Origin: Trichoplax sp. H2
Taxonomy: Eukaryota > Placozoa > Uniplacotomia > Trichoplacea
NCBI GenBank assembly: GCA_003344405.1
Contig: NOWV01000378.1
Location: forward strand, 1 to 31,270
DNA: 31,270 nt
Direction: 5' to 3'
Part shown: piece after piece, positions 14,001 through 20,830 of the stretch
Layout: each line of letters opens with the position of its first letter
Position numbering within the stretch: the first letter of the stretch is position 1
Program-made: the position numbers and the translations under genes
The notes under the pieces: model-generated
The model's database searches: none
Seen by the model: only the letters and a program-made list of their open reading frames with translations
What the model was told of the DNA's origin: nothing

Positions 14001-14963
14001 TTGCATTGAGATAAGGGTAGTGTACTAGTATATGATTAAATACACGATACCGTACACCAATCGGAATACCTCTTGAGCCGTAGTAAGCTTAGTTGTTACG
14101 TATTTACATTGATCGTCAGTCATAACTTTGGACTTAGTCTTATTGAGTGGGCTAAATTAACACCGGCATACTAGGAGAGTCACTGATGCCTGCGATATCT
14201 TCACTAATTTTATTACTTTCTTACACATTGGTTACGCTTGTAGCATTAGCCAAATAGTAATCCAATCCAGACTCAATCACCACGTCAGCTAGTCGTCTGC
14301 AAATGAAAACTAAATTCAGATAGGCACCACTAGCGTCATGTTAATCGTAATGCTGCAATATTTGCAGAATTAATGCAAAAAATTCTTATGGTCCGAAAAC
14401 CAAGTTTGGGAATTAGGGCAAAAAATATCATTAAAAAAGAAAGAAAGAGTAAATTGGTTGCATTAAAGCAAAATAACATAAAATAATCTTATACGAGTAT
14501 TTCAGTTGAGATATCCAATATGAATAAAGCAGAATATATACTTTACACGACAATTTTAAGAAAGCTAATCAATTTAACCTACTGCAATTAGTCTAAATGT
14601 TTCCTAATAAAATCATATCTTAACATTAGCTGCTAAGCCATCTACACTTACGGCACCCAAAGAGTTGTATACTGATTCGTGATAAGTAAAAATAGATATA
14701 TAAATTTAGGGCCACTTTCAGCCCATCGTAAATACTAATTTAAAGTGGAAGTTAAGTATTTTGCATTATCAGCATATGTCATTGGTGACGTAATCGCTAA
14801 TATTCTGTTGGAGCTAACAGCTCGCATTTATTATCGACCTTGTCGATATCAAGCTTATTTCTGTTCTGAGATTTTAAATTTTGTATCTTACATTAGCTGC
14901 AATTGGGGACAATCTGCGACCACATTTGGCTTTATAACGTCAAATCTAGCAAAGCGAAACATC
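1952..14963 (-). CDS. LRR ectodomain of a large receptor gene, at least 23 exons, 3' end outside window
   Basis: Seen: 23 short open segments (listed one by one below), nearly all exactly 72 bp, each bounded by AG acceptor and GT donor, each in phase 2 and each coding one 22-28 residue LRR (L-x-x-N-x-I/L-x-x-I-x-x-x-x-F-x-x-L-x-x-L-x-x-L). The split codon at nearly every junction rebuilds a consensus hydrophobic residue. Family knowledge: LRR-containing GPCRs (LGR, relaxin receptor, GRL101-type) have LRR exons of this size and phase, followed by one hinge plus 7TM exon. Inference: this is the extracellular ligand-binding solenoid of such a receptor. The hinge and 7TM exons are not found to the left and would lie beyond position 1. 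No signal-peptide or LDL-A exon was identified; the start lies upstream of 14963. Solo LTRs sit in at least four of its introns. An LRR-only membrane or secreted protein is the alternative. Confidence 0.82.
2158..2229 (-). CDS. LRR exon (72 bp, phase 2)
   Basis: ACCAG acceptor and GTAAGT donor, 72 bp. Core NLSFNQVLSIAKLQLKNL then TCLTTI. It joins exon 3327-3392 as SVRTL-NLSFNQV across an intron that holds an LTR-II copy (2352-3297). Confidence 0.86.
2352..3297 (-). mobile_element. LTR-II solo LTR, old copy, interrupted
   Basis: Starts TGTGATATAACC and ends AGTTACGTTACA, the reverse complement of LTR-II ends. Diverged, and split by an unrelated ~380-bp insertion at about 2678-3057. It lies in the intron between LRR exons 3327-3392 and 2158-2229, antisense to nothing since both are on the minus strand. 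Confidence 0.75.
2678..3057. mobile_element. insertion nested in LTR-II (LTR-VI, single copy)
   Basis: Runs TGTTATTC to GAATTACA, so it has TG...CA ends with an 8-base near-perfect terminal inverted repeat. Contains a TGGGT-gcgat-ACCCA hairpin near 2710. No clear target duplication; boundaries are good to a few bases only. Confidence 0.5.
3327..3392 (-). CDS. LRR exon (66 bp, phase 2)
   Basis: ATAG acceptor and GTAAGA donor; 66 bp keeps phase 2, a 22-residue repeat. Core DLSSNGVSSVASINQL then CSVRTL. A longer out-of-frame minus ORF (3178-3480) overlaps it and is not coding. Confidence 0.8.
3525..3596 (-). CDS. LRR exon (72 bp, phase 2)
   Basis: ATTAG acceptor and GTAAAT donor, 72 bp. Core DLYRNKIKVVRWSSGFVD then ANLVTI. 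Joined to the previous exon it reads KLEII-DLYRNKI. The plus-strand ORF at 3347-3592 is its shadow. Confidence 0.8.
3704..3775 (-). CDS. LRR exon (72 bp, phase 2)
   Basis: GGAAG acceptor and GTAAGT donor, 72 bp. Reads NLRGTFLHSMDKLSLNNL then PKLEII. The N-x-I core is replaced but the second half is strong, and it splices as QLRSL-NLRGT. Confidence 0.8.
4179..4250 (-). CDS. LRR exon (72 bp, phase 2)
   Basis: AATAG acceptor and GTAAGAG donor, 72 bp. Core NFAGNPIRSIALNGSNGY then SQLRSL. S replaces the usual F at position 15. Confidence 0.86.
4630..4701 (-). CDS. LRR exon (72 bp, phase 2)
   Basis: ACTAG acceptor and GTAAGTC donor, 72 bp. Core YLANNHISYIEFGTFQNL then EKLVHL. Canonical. The 0.9-kb intron before it contains a (TAATA)n repeat. 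Confidence 0.9.
4806..4840. repeat. (TAATA)7 microsatellite
   Basis: Seven perfect TAATA units, followed by imperfect TAACA and TAACT. Intronic in the LRR gene; expected to be length-variable. Confidence 0.95.
5612..5683 (-). CDS. LRR exon (72 bp, phase 2)
   Basis: AG acceptor and GTAAGTC donor, 72 bp. Core DLSGNRLTKIDKKLFYGL then NSLKYL. Canonical. Confidence 0.89.
5873..5953 (-). CDS. LRR exon (81 bp, phase 2)
   Basis: TATAG acceptor and GTAAGGC donor, 81 bp. Begins YLDLNFLSNPTDGSMYTF and ends QNLTKLEIL. A nearer AG would give 73 bp and break phase, so the 81-bp form is chosen. Confidence 0.78.
6061..6129 (-). CDS. LRR exon (69 bp, phase 2)
   Basis: CGCAG acceptor and GTATGT donor; 69 bp keeps phase 2, one residue short of the norm. 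Core KLSLNKIKSLGQPFSAVS then NLKQL. Confidence 0.83.
6599..6670 (-). CDS. LRR exon (72 bp, phase 2)
   Basis: CATAG acceptor and GTAAGTG donor, 72 bp. Core DLENNRIGQIEDNAFSNL then SNLLTL. Canonical and very similar in form to the 6981-7052 repeat. Confidence 0.89.
6814..6885 (-). CDS. LRR exon (72 bp, phase 2)
   Basis: TCTAG acceptor and GTAAGT donor, 72 bp. Core SLANNKIKILREITFFNL then SNLEKI. Canonical. Confidence 0.88.
6981..7052 (-). CDS. LRR exon (72 bp, phase 2)
   Basis: AG acceptor at 7053-7054 and GTATGT donor, 72 bp. Core DLENNNIEKIMPIELNNL then TNARII. LTR-II (7109-7679) ends about 55 bp upstream of the acceptor. Confidence 0.85.
7109..7679 (-). mobile_element. LTR-II solo LTR, old copy in an intron
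   Basis: Starts TGTGATATAACA and ends AAGTTACGTTATA, aligned along its length with the 25220-26372 copy (minus its insert). Flanking 5-mers TCCAG/TGCGG no longer match, in keeping with age. Confidence 0.75.
7792..7863 (-). CDS. LRR exon (72 bp, phase 2)
   Basis: TCTAG acceptor and GTAAGC donor, 72 bp. Core KLPYNQLTVIGNEFLKSA then SSLTEI. The next intron holds an old LTR-II copy. Confidence 0.86.
8039..8110 (-). CDS. LRR exon (72 bp, phase 2)
   Basis: TCAAG acceptor and GTAAAT donor (weaker than its neighbours), 72 bp. Core ILGSNRIFNYSYGALRPL then HKLQIL. Confidence 0.83.
8224..8295 (-). CDS. LRR exon (72 bp, phase 2)
   Basis: TCTAG acceptor and GTAAGAC donor, 72 bp. Core NLESNFLISISTETIMEL then SSLNYL. 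Joined to exon 11318-11389 across the LTR-filled intron it reads LKIL-NLESN, so the reading frame survives the insertions. Confidence 0.87.
8453..9081 (+). mobile_element. LTR-I solo LTR (complete, 629 bp)
   Basis: Starts TGTGACAGTGATATATACTG and ends GCTGTTTTGTGACA. Exact target duplication ATTCG at 8448-8452 and 9082-9086 fixes both ends. U3 with TATA-like GTATAAAA near 8875 and the R/U5 block near 8930-8955. Opposite in orientation to the host LRR gene. On the other haplotype it carries an LTR-III insertion at ATTAC (9047-9051). Confidence 0.92.
9047..9260. repeat. haplotype copy A (empty-site allele), repeated at 9705-9918
   Basis: This 214-base stretch (end of LTR-I plus flank) recurs with the same length and very few differences at 9705-9918, on the other side of an N gap. 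It is best read as the same locus from the other chromosome, not as a tandem repeat. Confidence 0.8.
9261..9280. other. assembly gap (20 N)
   Basis: Gap of fixed size; true size unknown. It separates the two haplotype copies and hides the first ~10 bases of an LTR-III, or possibly a whole element. Confidence 0.99.
9281..9704 (-). mobile_element. LTR-III copy nested in LTR-I (one haplotype)
   Basis: Nearly identical to 10679-11120, lacking about 10 bases lost in the gap. Ends TACTGTGACA, followed by ATTAC (9705-9709). The unoccupied LTR-I has ATTAC once at 9047-9051, so ATTAC is the target duplication. Confidence 0.85.
9705..9918. repeat. haplotype copy A' (filled-site allele flank)
   Basis: Second copy of 9047-9260: the last part of LTR-I with its flank, here directly after the inserted LTR-III. 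Sequence continues uninterrupted into 9919-10678, so this haplotype is the one carried on through the window. Confidence 0.8.
9919..10678. other. intronic sequence without recognised feature
   Basis: Between copy A' and the second LTR-III. AT-rich, no LRR exon in phase 2, no repeat recognised. Confidence 0.5.
10679..11120 (-). mobile_element. LTR-III solo LTR (complete, 442 bp)
   Basis: Exact target duplication TATAG at 10674-10678 and 11121-11125. On the minus strand it starts TGTCACGGTACGAACTACCG (a hairpin), has TATATAAG then GAATAAAG, the block GTTTAACGTAGAATC...AGGCGTCTAA shared with LTR-I, and ends GAAGCTGGTTTGTGACA. No coding content. Confidence 0.92.
11318..11389 (-). CDS. LRR exon (72 bp, phase 2)
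   Basis: CTCAG acceptor and GTAAGTT donor, 72 bp. Core NITGNRIANIDADAFHPL then QKLKIL. The following intron (8296-11317) is the one loaded with LTR-I and LTR-III insertions and an assembly gap. Confidence 0.88.
11465..11536 (-). CDS. LRR exon (72 bp, phase 2)
   Basis: TATAG acceptor and GTAAGTG donor, 72 bp. Core VANNNQIYRFSSQTFLGL then SMLELL. Canonical repeat; only about 75 bp of intron separates it from the next exon. Confidence 0.87.
12240..12311 (-). CDS. LRR exon (72 bp, phase 2)
   Basis: AAAAG acceptor and GTAAGTA donor, 72 bp. Core DISGNRLSSLSERAFINC followed by GWLRKL, a textbook repeat with N at 5 and F at 15. Confidence 0.85.
12475..12558 (-). CDS. long LRR exon (84 bp, phase 2)
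   Basis: CATAG acceptor and GTAAGTC donor; 84 bp preserves phase 2. Begins RITYNDFGHD (L/I at 2, N at 5, F at 7) and ends FDRRITSLLYM. At 28 residues it is four longer than its neighbours; the extra residues lie between the N-x-F core and the I-T-S-L-L-Y-M end. Confidence 0.65.
12681..12755 (-). CDS. LRR exon (75 bp, phase 2)
   Basis: CTACAG acceptor and GTAAGT donor; 75 bp keeps phase 2. Begins EITRSKLATTNIAKG and ends ISNLPAILNL, a clear L-x-x-I-L-x-L end of a 25-residue repeat. Confidence 0.7.
12917..13296 (+). mobile_element. probable solo LTR (LTR-V, ~380 bp)
   Basis: Starts TGTCACGGTAGTAAAGTAGC with a hairpin (CACGGTA...TAGCGTG) and ends GGGGACTTGTGACA. TATA-like TTTATATAG near 13080 and CGAATAAAAAG near 13138. 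Target duplication not detectable (TGAAC/ATGAT), so the 3' boundary is less certain. Intronic in the LRR gene. Confidence 0.6.
13425..13490. repeat. short inverted repeat
   Basis: TTTGGTGATT near 13427 and AATCACCAAA near 13480 are inverted copies about 45 bases apart. It could be a small foldback remnant; function unknown. Confidence 0.4.
14225..14296 (-). CDS. LRR exon (72 bp, phase 2), divergent
   Basis: GCAG acceptor and GTAAGA donor, exactly 72 bp and open in phase 2. Core residues RLADVVIESGLDYYLANAT and then SVTNV. Hydrophobic spacing fits a weak LRR. It joins the previous exon as QLQLI-RLADV. Confidence 0.55.
14892..14963 (-). CDS. LRR exon (72 bp, phase 2)
   Basis: TTTTAG acceptor and GTAAGAT donor, exactly 72 bp and open in phase 2. 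Reads MFRFARFDVIKPNVVADC then PQLQLI across the splice. It is a divergent repeat: the C-terminal L-x-L-I is good but the N-x-I core is degenerate. Size, phase and splice sites support it more than sequence. The plus-strand ORF over it (14745-15005) is a shadow. Confidence 0.6.
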
Positions 14964-15141
14964 CTAAAATATTTAAAGATACGATATTCATGCTTTAATA
15001 TTTAAGATTCTTATAACGGACGTATTAATACCATATCACACTTGATACGGGCTTGAGTTTAGATCAGTTGTAATATATAGTTCAAGTTACGAAATTAATT
15101 AAAGATTAGTAATGTTGATGCGCGCTACCATGTAAGCTTAC

Positions 15142-15207
15142 ATTCGAATATTTTCTTTACAATTAGTTACTTTTTCTAATGTTTTTGCCGTTACGTCTTC
15201 AAACACT
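15142..15207 (-). CDS. possible exon upstream of the LRR series (66 bp, phase 2)
   Basis: TTTAG acceptor, GTAAGC donor, open in phase 2. Reads VFEDVTAKTLEKVTNC then KENIRM. It splices in frame to 14892-14963, but the LRR pattern is poor; it could be a cap region or a chance frame. Confidence 0.38.
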
Positions 15208-15621
15208 CTAAATTCAAAATATTGATCAGTTATATTCAAAAATCATCACTTTCAAAGAAATCATTTTAATAGACGACATCAGATTAAAGTTAAAATTGCT
15301 ACTTATTGACAACATCAGTTATAATCGAAATGTCAGCTCCTACGCAGAATTGATAATAACTTTATGACTGAATCAAAATAAATCCATTACATAATAAGAT
15401 TTTACTAATTAAAATTTAGTTTCTTGATGAAAGATAATAAAGCGAAATTAATTGCAATGCTTATAAATTACTAAGTTGCAGCTGAATCTATTTCATCTGT
15501 ATTCTTTATTGAATCCCATCCATACATTCTGCTCATAATTCTTCGCGTACTTGTTCACTGAGCATGATACATATTTTTTAGTATATGATGAATATTATAG
15601 TCATAAAAATAAATTTCGTGT

Positions 15622-15646
15622 TGTCACGGTCAAAGCTTGACCGTGA
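15622..15646 (+). mobile_element. LTR-like 5' end with perfect hairpin
   Basis: TGTCACGGTCAAAGCTTGAC then CGTGA: a near-perfect palindrome with the same TGTCACGGT start as LTR-III and LTR-V. I could not find a matching 3' end, so the element's extent is unknown. Confidence 0.45.
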
Positions 15647-16071
15647 AAAAATACATGTATTAGATACGGTCTCACCAACAATAACGTACGTCAGTATTGT
15701 GATTTTCTAGAGAGATTGAAAACTTCATTGCGCTTATTCTTAATTATATTAAGAGTTAAATATCAGCTGGCTGATTTTACAATTTATAGTAGCACAGGCT
15801 CGAGAAAATAAGCTCTTAGCCTTCATTGAAAGTCGCGAAAATTCCTGCCTTATTACAGTTATGTATGTTAAATTAGTACAATAGTAGCTAAGTAAAAAAT
15901 TATAATCTCTGTAGCTAATGCAACTTTATTTCGCTGCAATCAAACCTATAGGAAGAAGTCAGATAAGCCATCGATTCACGATTTAAAAATAATTTTACAG
16001 TCATAGATAAAAGGTTGTACCTTGTGATACGCTTAATGATACAACGGTTGCCCATTATACAGCTGTAATAG

Positions 16072-16257
16072 TTTGCATAGATTAAAGTACGTTGGTGGGC
16101 CGTGGCTGATGATGAAATGGTCAGGTACAGCATTCGCTCTTATACAAAGTGTGTACGTAAGACCATTAAACTACGAAGCTAACGTAGCAGCGATTAGGGC
16201 ACTACAACAGCATATTAAGCTCACTTGTTAATTTAAATTTGGTCATATTTATAGCCT
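16072..16257. repeat. left flank of LTR-I insertion, duplicated at 16390-16575
   Basis: 186 bases repeated at equal length in the contig between the two gaps, with a handful of substitutions. Ends in the target site AGCCT. Allelic copy rather than a tandem repeat. Confidence 0.8.
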
Positions 16258-16369
16258 TGTCACAAAACAGCTTTGCAACAAGATAACGTAATCTACGATC
16301 AATAAGTCAATTCCTTGAACTACGTATCAAGGAACGATATCTGCACTATCACGAGCACTTTTGCTCTAC

Positions 16370-16389
16370 NNNNNNNNNNNNNNNNNNNN
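16370..16389. other. assembly gap (20 N)
   Basis: Gap of fixed size between the LTR-I 3' end and the empty-site contig. Confidence 0.99.
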
Positions 16390-16737
16390 TTTGCATAGAT
16401 TAAAGTACGTTGGTGGGCCGTGGATGATGATGAAATGGTGAGGTACAGCATTCGCTCTTATACAAAGTGTGTACGTAAGACCATTAAACTACGAAGCTAA
16501 CGTAGCAGCGATGAGGGTACTACAACAGCATATTAAGCTCACTTGTTAATTTAAATTTGGTCATATTTATAGCCTACCGTTATCAGATAGAGTAAGGAGA
16601 ACTTGTGAGTATCATTTAACAGAATCCAAAGTAAAGGATTAATAAATAATATTGAGTGAATTTACAATTGAATAGTTCATAACGTAACGTTCAAATAGTT
16701 AAAGTTTGAGATCGATTTTCAGTCGCATCTAATGAAC
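16390..16737. repeat. empty-site allele contig
   Basis: 348 bases that reproduce 16072-16257 and then 17144-17305 with a single AGCCT between them and no LTR. It is the pre-insertion allele of the same locus, placed between the two halves of the insertion allele. Confidence 0.85.
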
Positions 16738-16757
16738 NNNNNNNNNNNNNNNNNNNN
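16738..16757. other. assembly gap (20 N)
   Basis: Gap of fixed size between the empty-site contig and the remaining LTR-I sequence. Confidence 0.99.
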
Positions 16758-17401
16758 AGAATCATTTACTGAATTAGATATTAATTTTAGCTACTGCTCT
16801 CTTAATGCAGACAACAGTATTTACGAACATAGACATGTAATAACTAATACAGAATAGTCAGATTACGATATGTCCTATCACGGAACATTTCCATGATAAT
16901 TTACAGTCTATCATAAGTAAATTACAATCACAATGATTCGAACTGTAAGCAGATGATTTGCATTCCCTATTATAACTATTATAATTTCAGTATGTGTATA
17001 AGTGTCACTGTCATAAAAAGTCAGTGCTATATTAAAATACAGTATATCCAAATTAGAAGTTAACTAAATAAGGATAGTCTAACAGAATTATCCTAACATA
17101 GTTATTTCTACTGTAATACAGTATTTAACACTGTAACAAGCCTACCGTTATCAGATAGAGTAAGGAGAACTTGTGAGTATCATTTAACAGAATCCAAAGT
17201 AAAGGATTAATAAATAATATTGAGTGAATTTACAATTGAATAGTTCATAACGTAACGTTCAAATAGTTAAAGCTTGAGATCGATTTTCAGTCGCATCTAA
17301 TGAACATATATGATTATATAGCGATTCAAAGACTTATAGTATCATTAACTGCACTATTCATTTTATAGATTAGCTATCATCACAGATTTTAGCGTTCTTA
17401 C

Positions 17402-17476
17402 ATGTAGCGATATGGTAGCGATAATATTTGAAGGTTTCCGCTACTGTTAGCAGAATATCCATTACAGATCCTCCAA
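17402..17476 (-). CDS. possible exon further upstream (75 bp, phase 2)
   Basis: TATAG acceptor and GTAAGAA donor, open in phase 2. Reads WRICNGYSANSSGN then LQILSLPYRYM. It may be an N-terminal LRR or cap exon of the same gene. Only length, phase and splice signals support it. If real, the LTR-I insertion at 16258-17138 is also intronic. Confidence 0.3.
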
Positions 17477-18194
17477 CTATAGTATGGGCTGCAACTGATT
17501 CTTTTTGGTACATTTTCCAGAGTCGCTGTTATATTAAAATAATACAAACCATGATTAATTAAGACAAAAAAATTAAATAAAAGTATTTCTTCTGGTTTTA
17601 TACCTAGGCAGAAATTAACGCATATTGTTTTGACAATATAGCTTTAATACCATTTGTCACACATGGTAACAGTAACAAAAGTGCAGTGTAGTTTTGTATT
17701 TCTGTGCGACATTATTACGGATATATGATTTTAAATCAAATTATGCTAGCGTCCTTAAACTGTTATTATATTGAATTATGTATGTTATGCCATCGTTTTT
17801 CCATTCCTGCTGTACGAGAATTTAGATTTACTAGTTCGAATATATTATGCTAAATGAAAAATATCATAATAAAGTTAGTATTATACCAACATTGCGTAAA
17901 AAATACAAAGAAACATTTGGAAAATAGTAATGGTAATAACCATACCCTTTCAATAAATATGTACAATGTTTATTTAAAATTAAAACTGATTACATGCTTA
18001 ACCGATCGTTAGAAGATGTGAAATATAAATAAACTAGGCAGATCCGAAGCTCCTGTGGAGAATTAGCCGTAGTAAATATGTAAAGGGTAAAACTTTCTAT
18101 AATGGTCAAGAAAAATTATTCACCGCGATTGTCAAACAAAACTATGCCTACGCGATAAGAATAAGCTGAAATACAAAGATTTACTTCATATGGA
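17477..18194. other. AT-rich sequence, nothing recognised
   Basis: No ORF, no phase-2 LRR exon and no known repeat by eye. Confidence 0.5.
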
Positions 18195-18799
18195 TATGAT
18201 AGTGTTATATACTGTATTAGATTAGAAGTATCTATGTTAAGATGATTCTGTTAGCCTATCCTTATTTAGTTAACTTCTAATTTGGATATACTGTGTTTTA
18301 ATGTAGCTCTGACATACTGAAATTAATAGTTATAATAGGGAATGCAAATCATCTACTTACAGTTCGAATCATTGTGATTGTAACTTACTTATGGTAGATT
18401 GCAAATTATCGTGGAAATGTTCCGTAATAGAACATATCGTAATCTGACTATTCTGTATTAGTCATCAGATGTCTATGTTTCGTAAATACTGTTGTTAGCA
18501 TTAAGGGAGCAGTTGCTAAAATTAATATCTAATTCATTACATGATTCCAAAGTTAATCGTACTAACTATGGTTCATGAACTATTGAGTAAGAGTATGTAA
18601 ATGCAGTATATCGTGTAATGAAGTGGATTTTTAAACTTAGTGTTTAACGTAAAATACGAGGCGTTTAAGTCTTTGTGTAGTCTGCTAGTAGAGCAAAAGT
18701 GTTTCTGATAGTGCAGATATCGTTCCTTGATACGTGGCTCAAGGAATTGGTTTATTGATCGTATATTAAGTTATCTTGTTGTAAAGCTGTTTTGCGACA
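18195..18799 (+). mobile_element. LTR-I solo LTR, older copy with internal deletion
   Basis: Aligned with 8453-9081 from TATGATAGTG to GCTGTTTTGCGACA, lacking about 25 bases around the GACAGTAACACATATAC stretch. Flanking 5-mers ATGGA/AGGTC do not match, and the TG start is mutated to TA. Confidence 0.82.
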
Positions 18800-19503
18800 A
18801 GGTCATAATAGTTTTTAAATGCGAAAGATTTAGTCGTTAAAACATTCATTTATTGTCTAATTTAGGTCATAAACAGATTTTCTGCGACCAATGCTTCAGG
18901 AACATATCATAATCTACTGTCCTTGTTCACGCATTATACGAATAAAGTAAGACTTTCGAGTTTTCTAAAATAATAAAGAATAAATATATATCTATGAAAA
19001 TAAATGTATGCTTATATAACCGATAGACTATCATTGTACTTGTAGTTTTTCAATAGGATTATTGCAGTAAATTTCTAGTTGCTATAGATACATACAGTCA
19101 CGATCACTAGTATCAATTGCATATTTTCTAGCTTGTACTCATTAAGATGTCATGAAATTTAAATTTATAATTTCACATAAAATACGTCTTCTCCATTTAA
19201 ACAACTAAACTGTAATCGATTTAAAACAAGATTATTTCCTACGAATGAAAAACTGTCAATATTCTAAGTTTTCTTTACTAAAATTATAGCACAGGCGCAT
19301 TCATCACTTATTTTATTACAATATAAGTGAGTTAAATCAGTTTAATACCCTAGAAGAATTATGTTCTTACAGAATTACGAACTTGATGTATTCTACTAAC
19401 TTGAGTCGATAAATCGTGTATCTCAATTTCATAATTTAATTTCCGTTTTGATTAACCAATAAAAATCAAAATGAGTAATTTAGCAAATTAAAACCTAGAA
19501 AAT

Positions 19504-19520
19504 CCTAACCCTAACCCTAA
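19504..19520 (-). repeat. interstitial telomere-like tract, (TTAGGG)~3
   Basis: CCTAACCCTAACCCTAA on the plus strand, i.e. 2.8 units of TTAGGG. Too short for a telomere, but an unlikely string in AT-rich DNA. Confidence 0.85.
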
Positions 19521-19834
19521 TTAAAATTCGAATTTAATCGCAAACTATTAATCTAAAACTTAAATTCTTAAGTGTGAGTACAAATACGATATTTACTGTA
19601 AATTAGATCATCATTAAAATTTAGAATTGAATGACTATCCAATTCGTGCAAGAGCAAGTAAATTAGTTAAATATCTGATTTAAAAGAGAATTAAAAAATT
19701 AGATTGTAATCTTATTATTATTAAATTCTGATTATGCTCGTGCTCGATCATGTATAAAGAGTAACTCAAAACTAGTCTAATTTAAGGTTAAGAGTTTATG
19801 ACTGTTAATTTATTAAATAATGTTAAGTTTCATG

Positions 19835-19852
19835 TATATATATATATATATA
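19835..19852. repeat. (TA)9 microsatellite
   Basis: Nine perfect TA units in gene-poor DNA. Confidence 0.95.
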
Positions 19853-20806
19853 CACTTATAGCTGCTTGCGAACTAGACTAGAAGATATGTAAATTGGGCT
19901 AGCTTTTATGATTAAAAAGGTCCGACTTTTACTTCTAGAGAAAACTTTTGTGTATCTTTAATTAAAGCTATTGTTATAAGCAGTCAGTACGCTATTATAA
20001 TAGACGGAACATCCTAATTTTGGGAAATAAAACTTCCGTAGCATATAATTTTTCGGTAAGATGTAAAACGAAGCTTACATCACTTAAAACTCCGTGTTGT
20101 ATTTGTAATATAAATTTTGACTTGACATGTTACCCTTTAATAACGAATTTTTATTTGAAGAGGAAGTTCATTTATAAATATGGGAACACATGGTGTATAA
20201 AAGCTTAAGTAATATCAAATTTAGCGTTTGACGAGAGCGCTAATTTTGAATCATATTTACCTGCTATTCTAATTGTAATTGCGAAAGTCAAGACGCCAGT
20301 TACAAAGCAAATCGAGCGCATAGTCGACAGTTGTAAAAATCTTGAGAATGAGATAAAGATTGTTATAACTCGGTAATCTTGACTATTTTCTTCGGATATA
20401 TTAATAATGTTTGAAAGTTTCTATAATTCCTTTTCTCTATTAAATTTGTGGATATACAACGTAGAGAGTATTACTTTAATTCAATTCAAATTTAAATTAA
20501 ATCATTATTTTAAATACGAATTACAATATGGCATTTATTTCAAATATTCACTAAATGGAACTGTTGCAAGAGGAAAATAATATTTAAGCTAAAACTCAAA
20601 CAGAATCTGTTACAGATTGCTTCGCAATAACCTGAACTGGAAGATCAATAATTTATACACCAATGGCTAGTACACGATATTGCACAGTACATTATAAAAC
20701 AATGACCAATCTATTAAGTAAAATTATTTGCTATTAACCTTAAATTGGAATGTGTAAGAAATAAAGATACTAATTGATGATATCTGTACGTTCAAGAGCC
20801 ATTATG

Positions 20807-20830
20807 TATATATATATATATATATATATA
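20807..20830. repeat. (TA)12 microsatellite
   Basis: Twelve perfect TA units in gene-poor DNA. Confidence 0.95.

Larger units (their letters stand above)
16258..17138 (-). mobile_element. LTR-I insertion (heterozygous), broken by gaps
   Basis: 16258-16369 is the LTR-I 3' end (TGTCACAAAACAGC) and 16758-17138 the 5' part, ending GTAACA. Exact target duplication AGCCT at 16253-16257 and 17139-17143. Compared with 30812-31270, about 138 bases are missing between the two parts. In that place the assembly holds two 20-N gaps and an empty-site allele. A full-length element hidden in the gap is possible. Confidence 0.88.

Noticed and set aside
14745-15005. Plus-strand 86-codon ORF
   Set aside because: Covers the minus-strand exon 14892-14963; no domain and no start context.
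15915-16133. Minus-strand 72-codon ORF
   Set aside because: No recognisable domain or splice-linked LRR; part of it is in haplotype-duplicated intron DNA.
20020-20208. Plus-strand 62-codon ORF with several Cys
   Set aside because: The Cys spacing matches no family I know, and there is no neighbouring exon. Length is within chance for the region.
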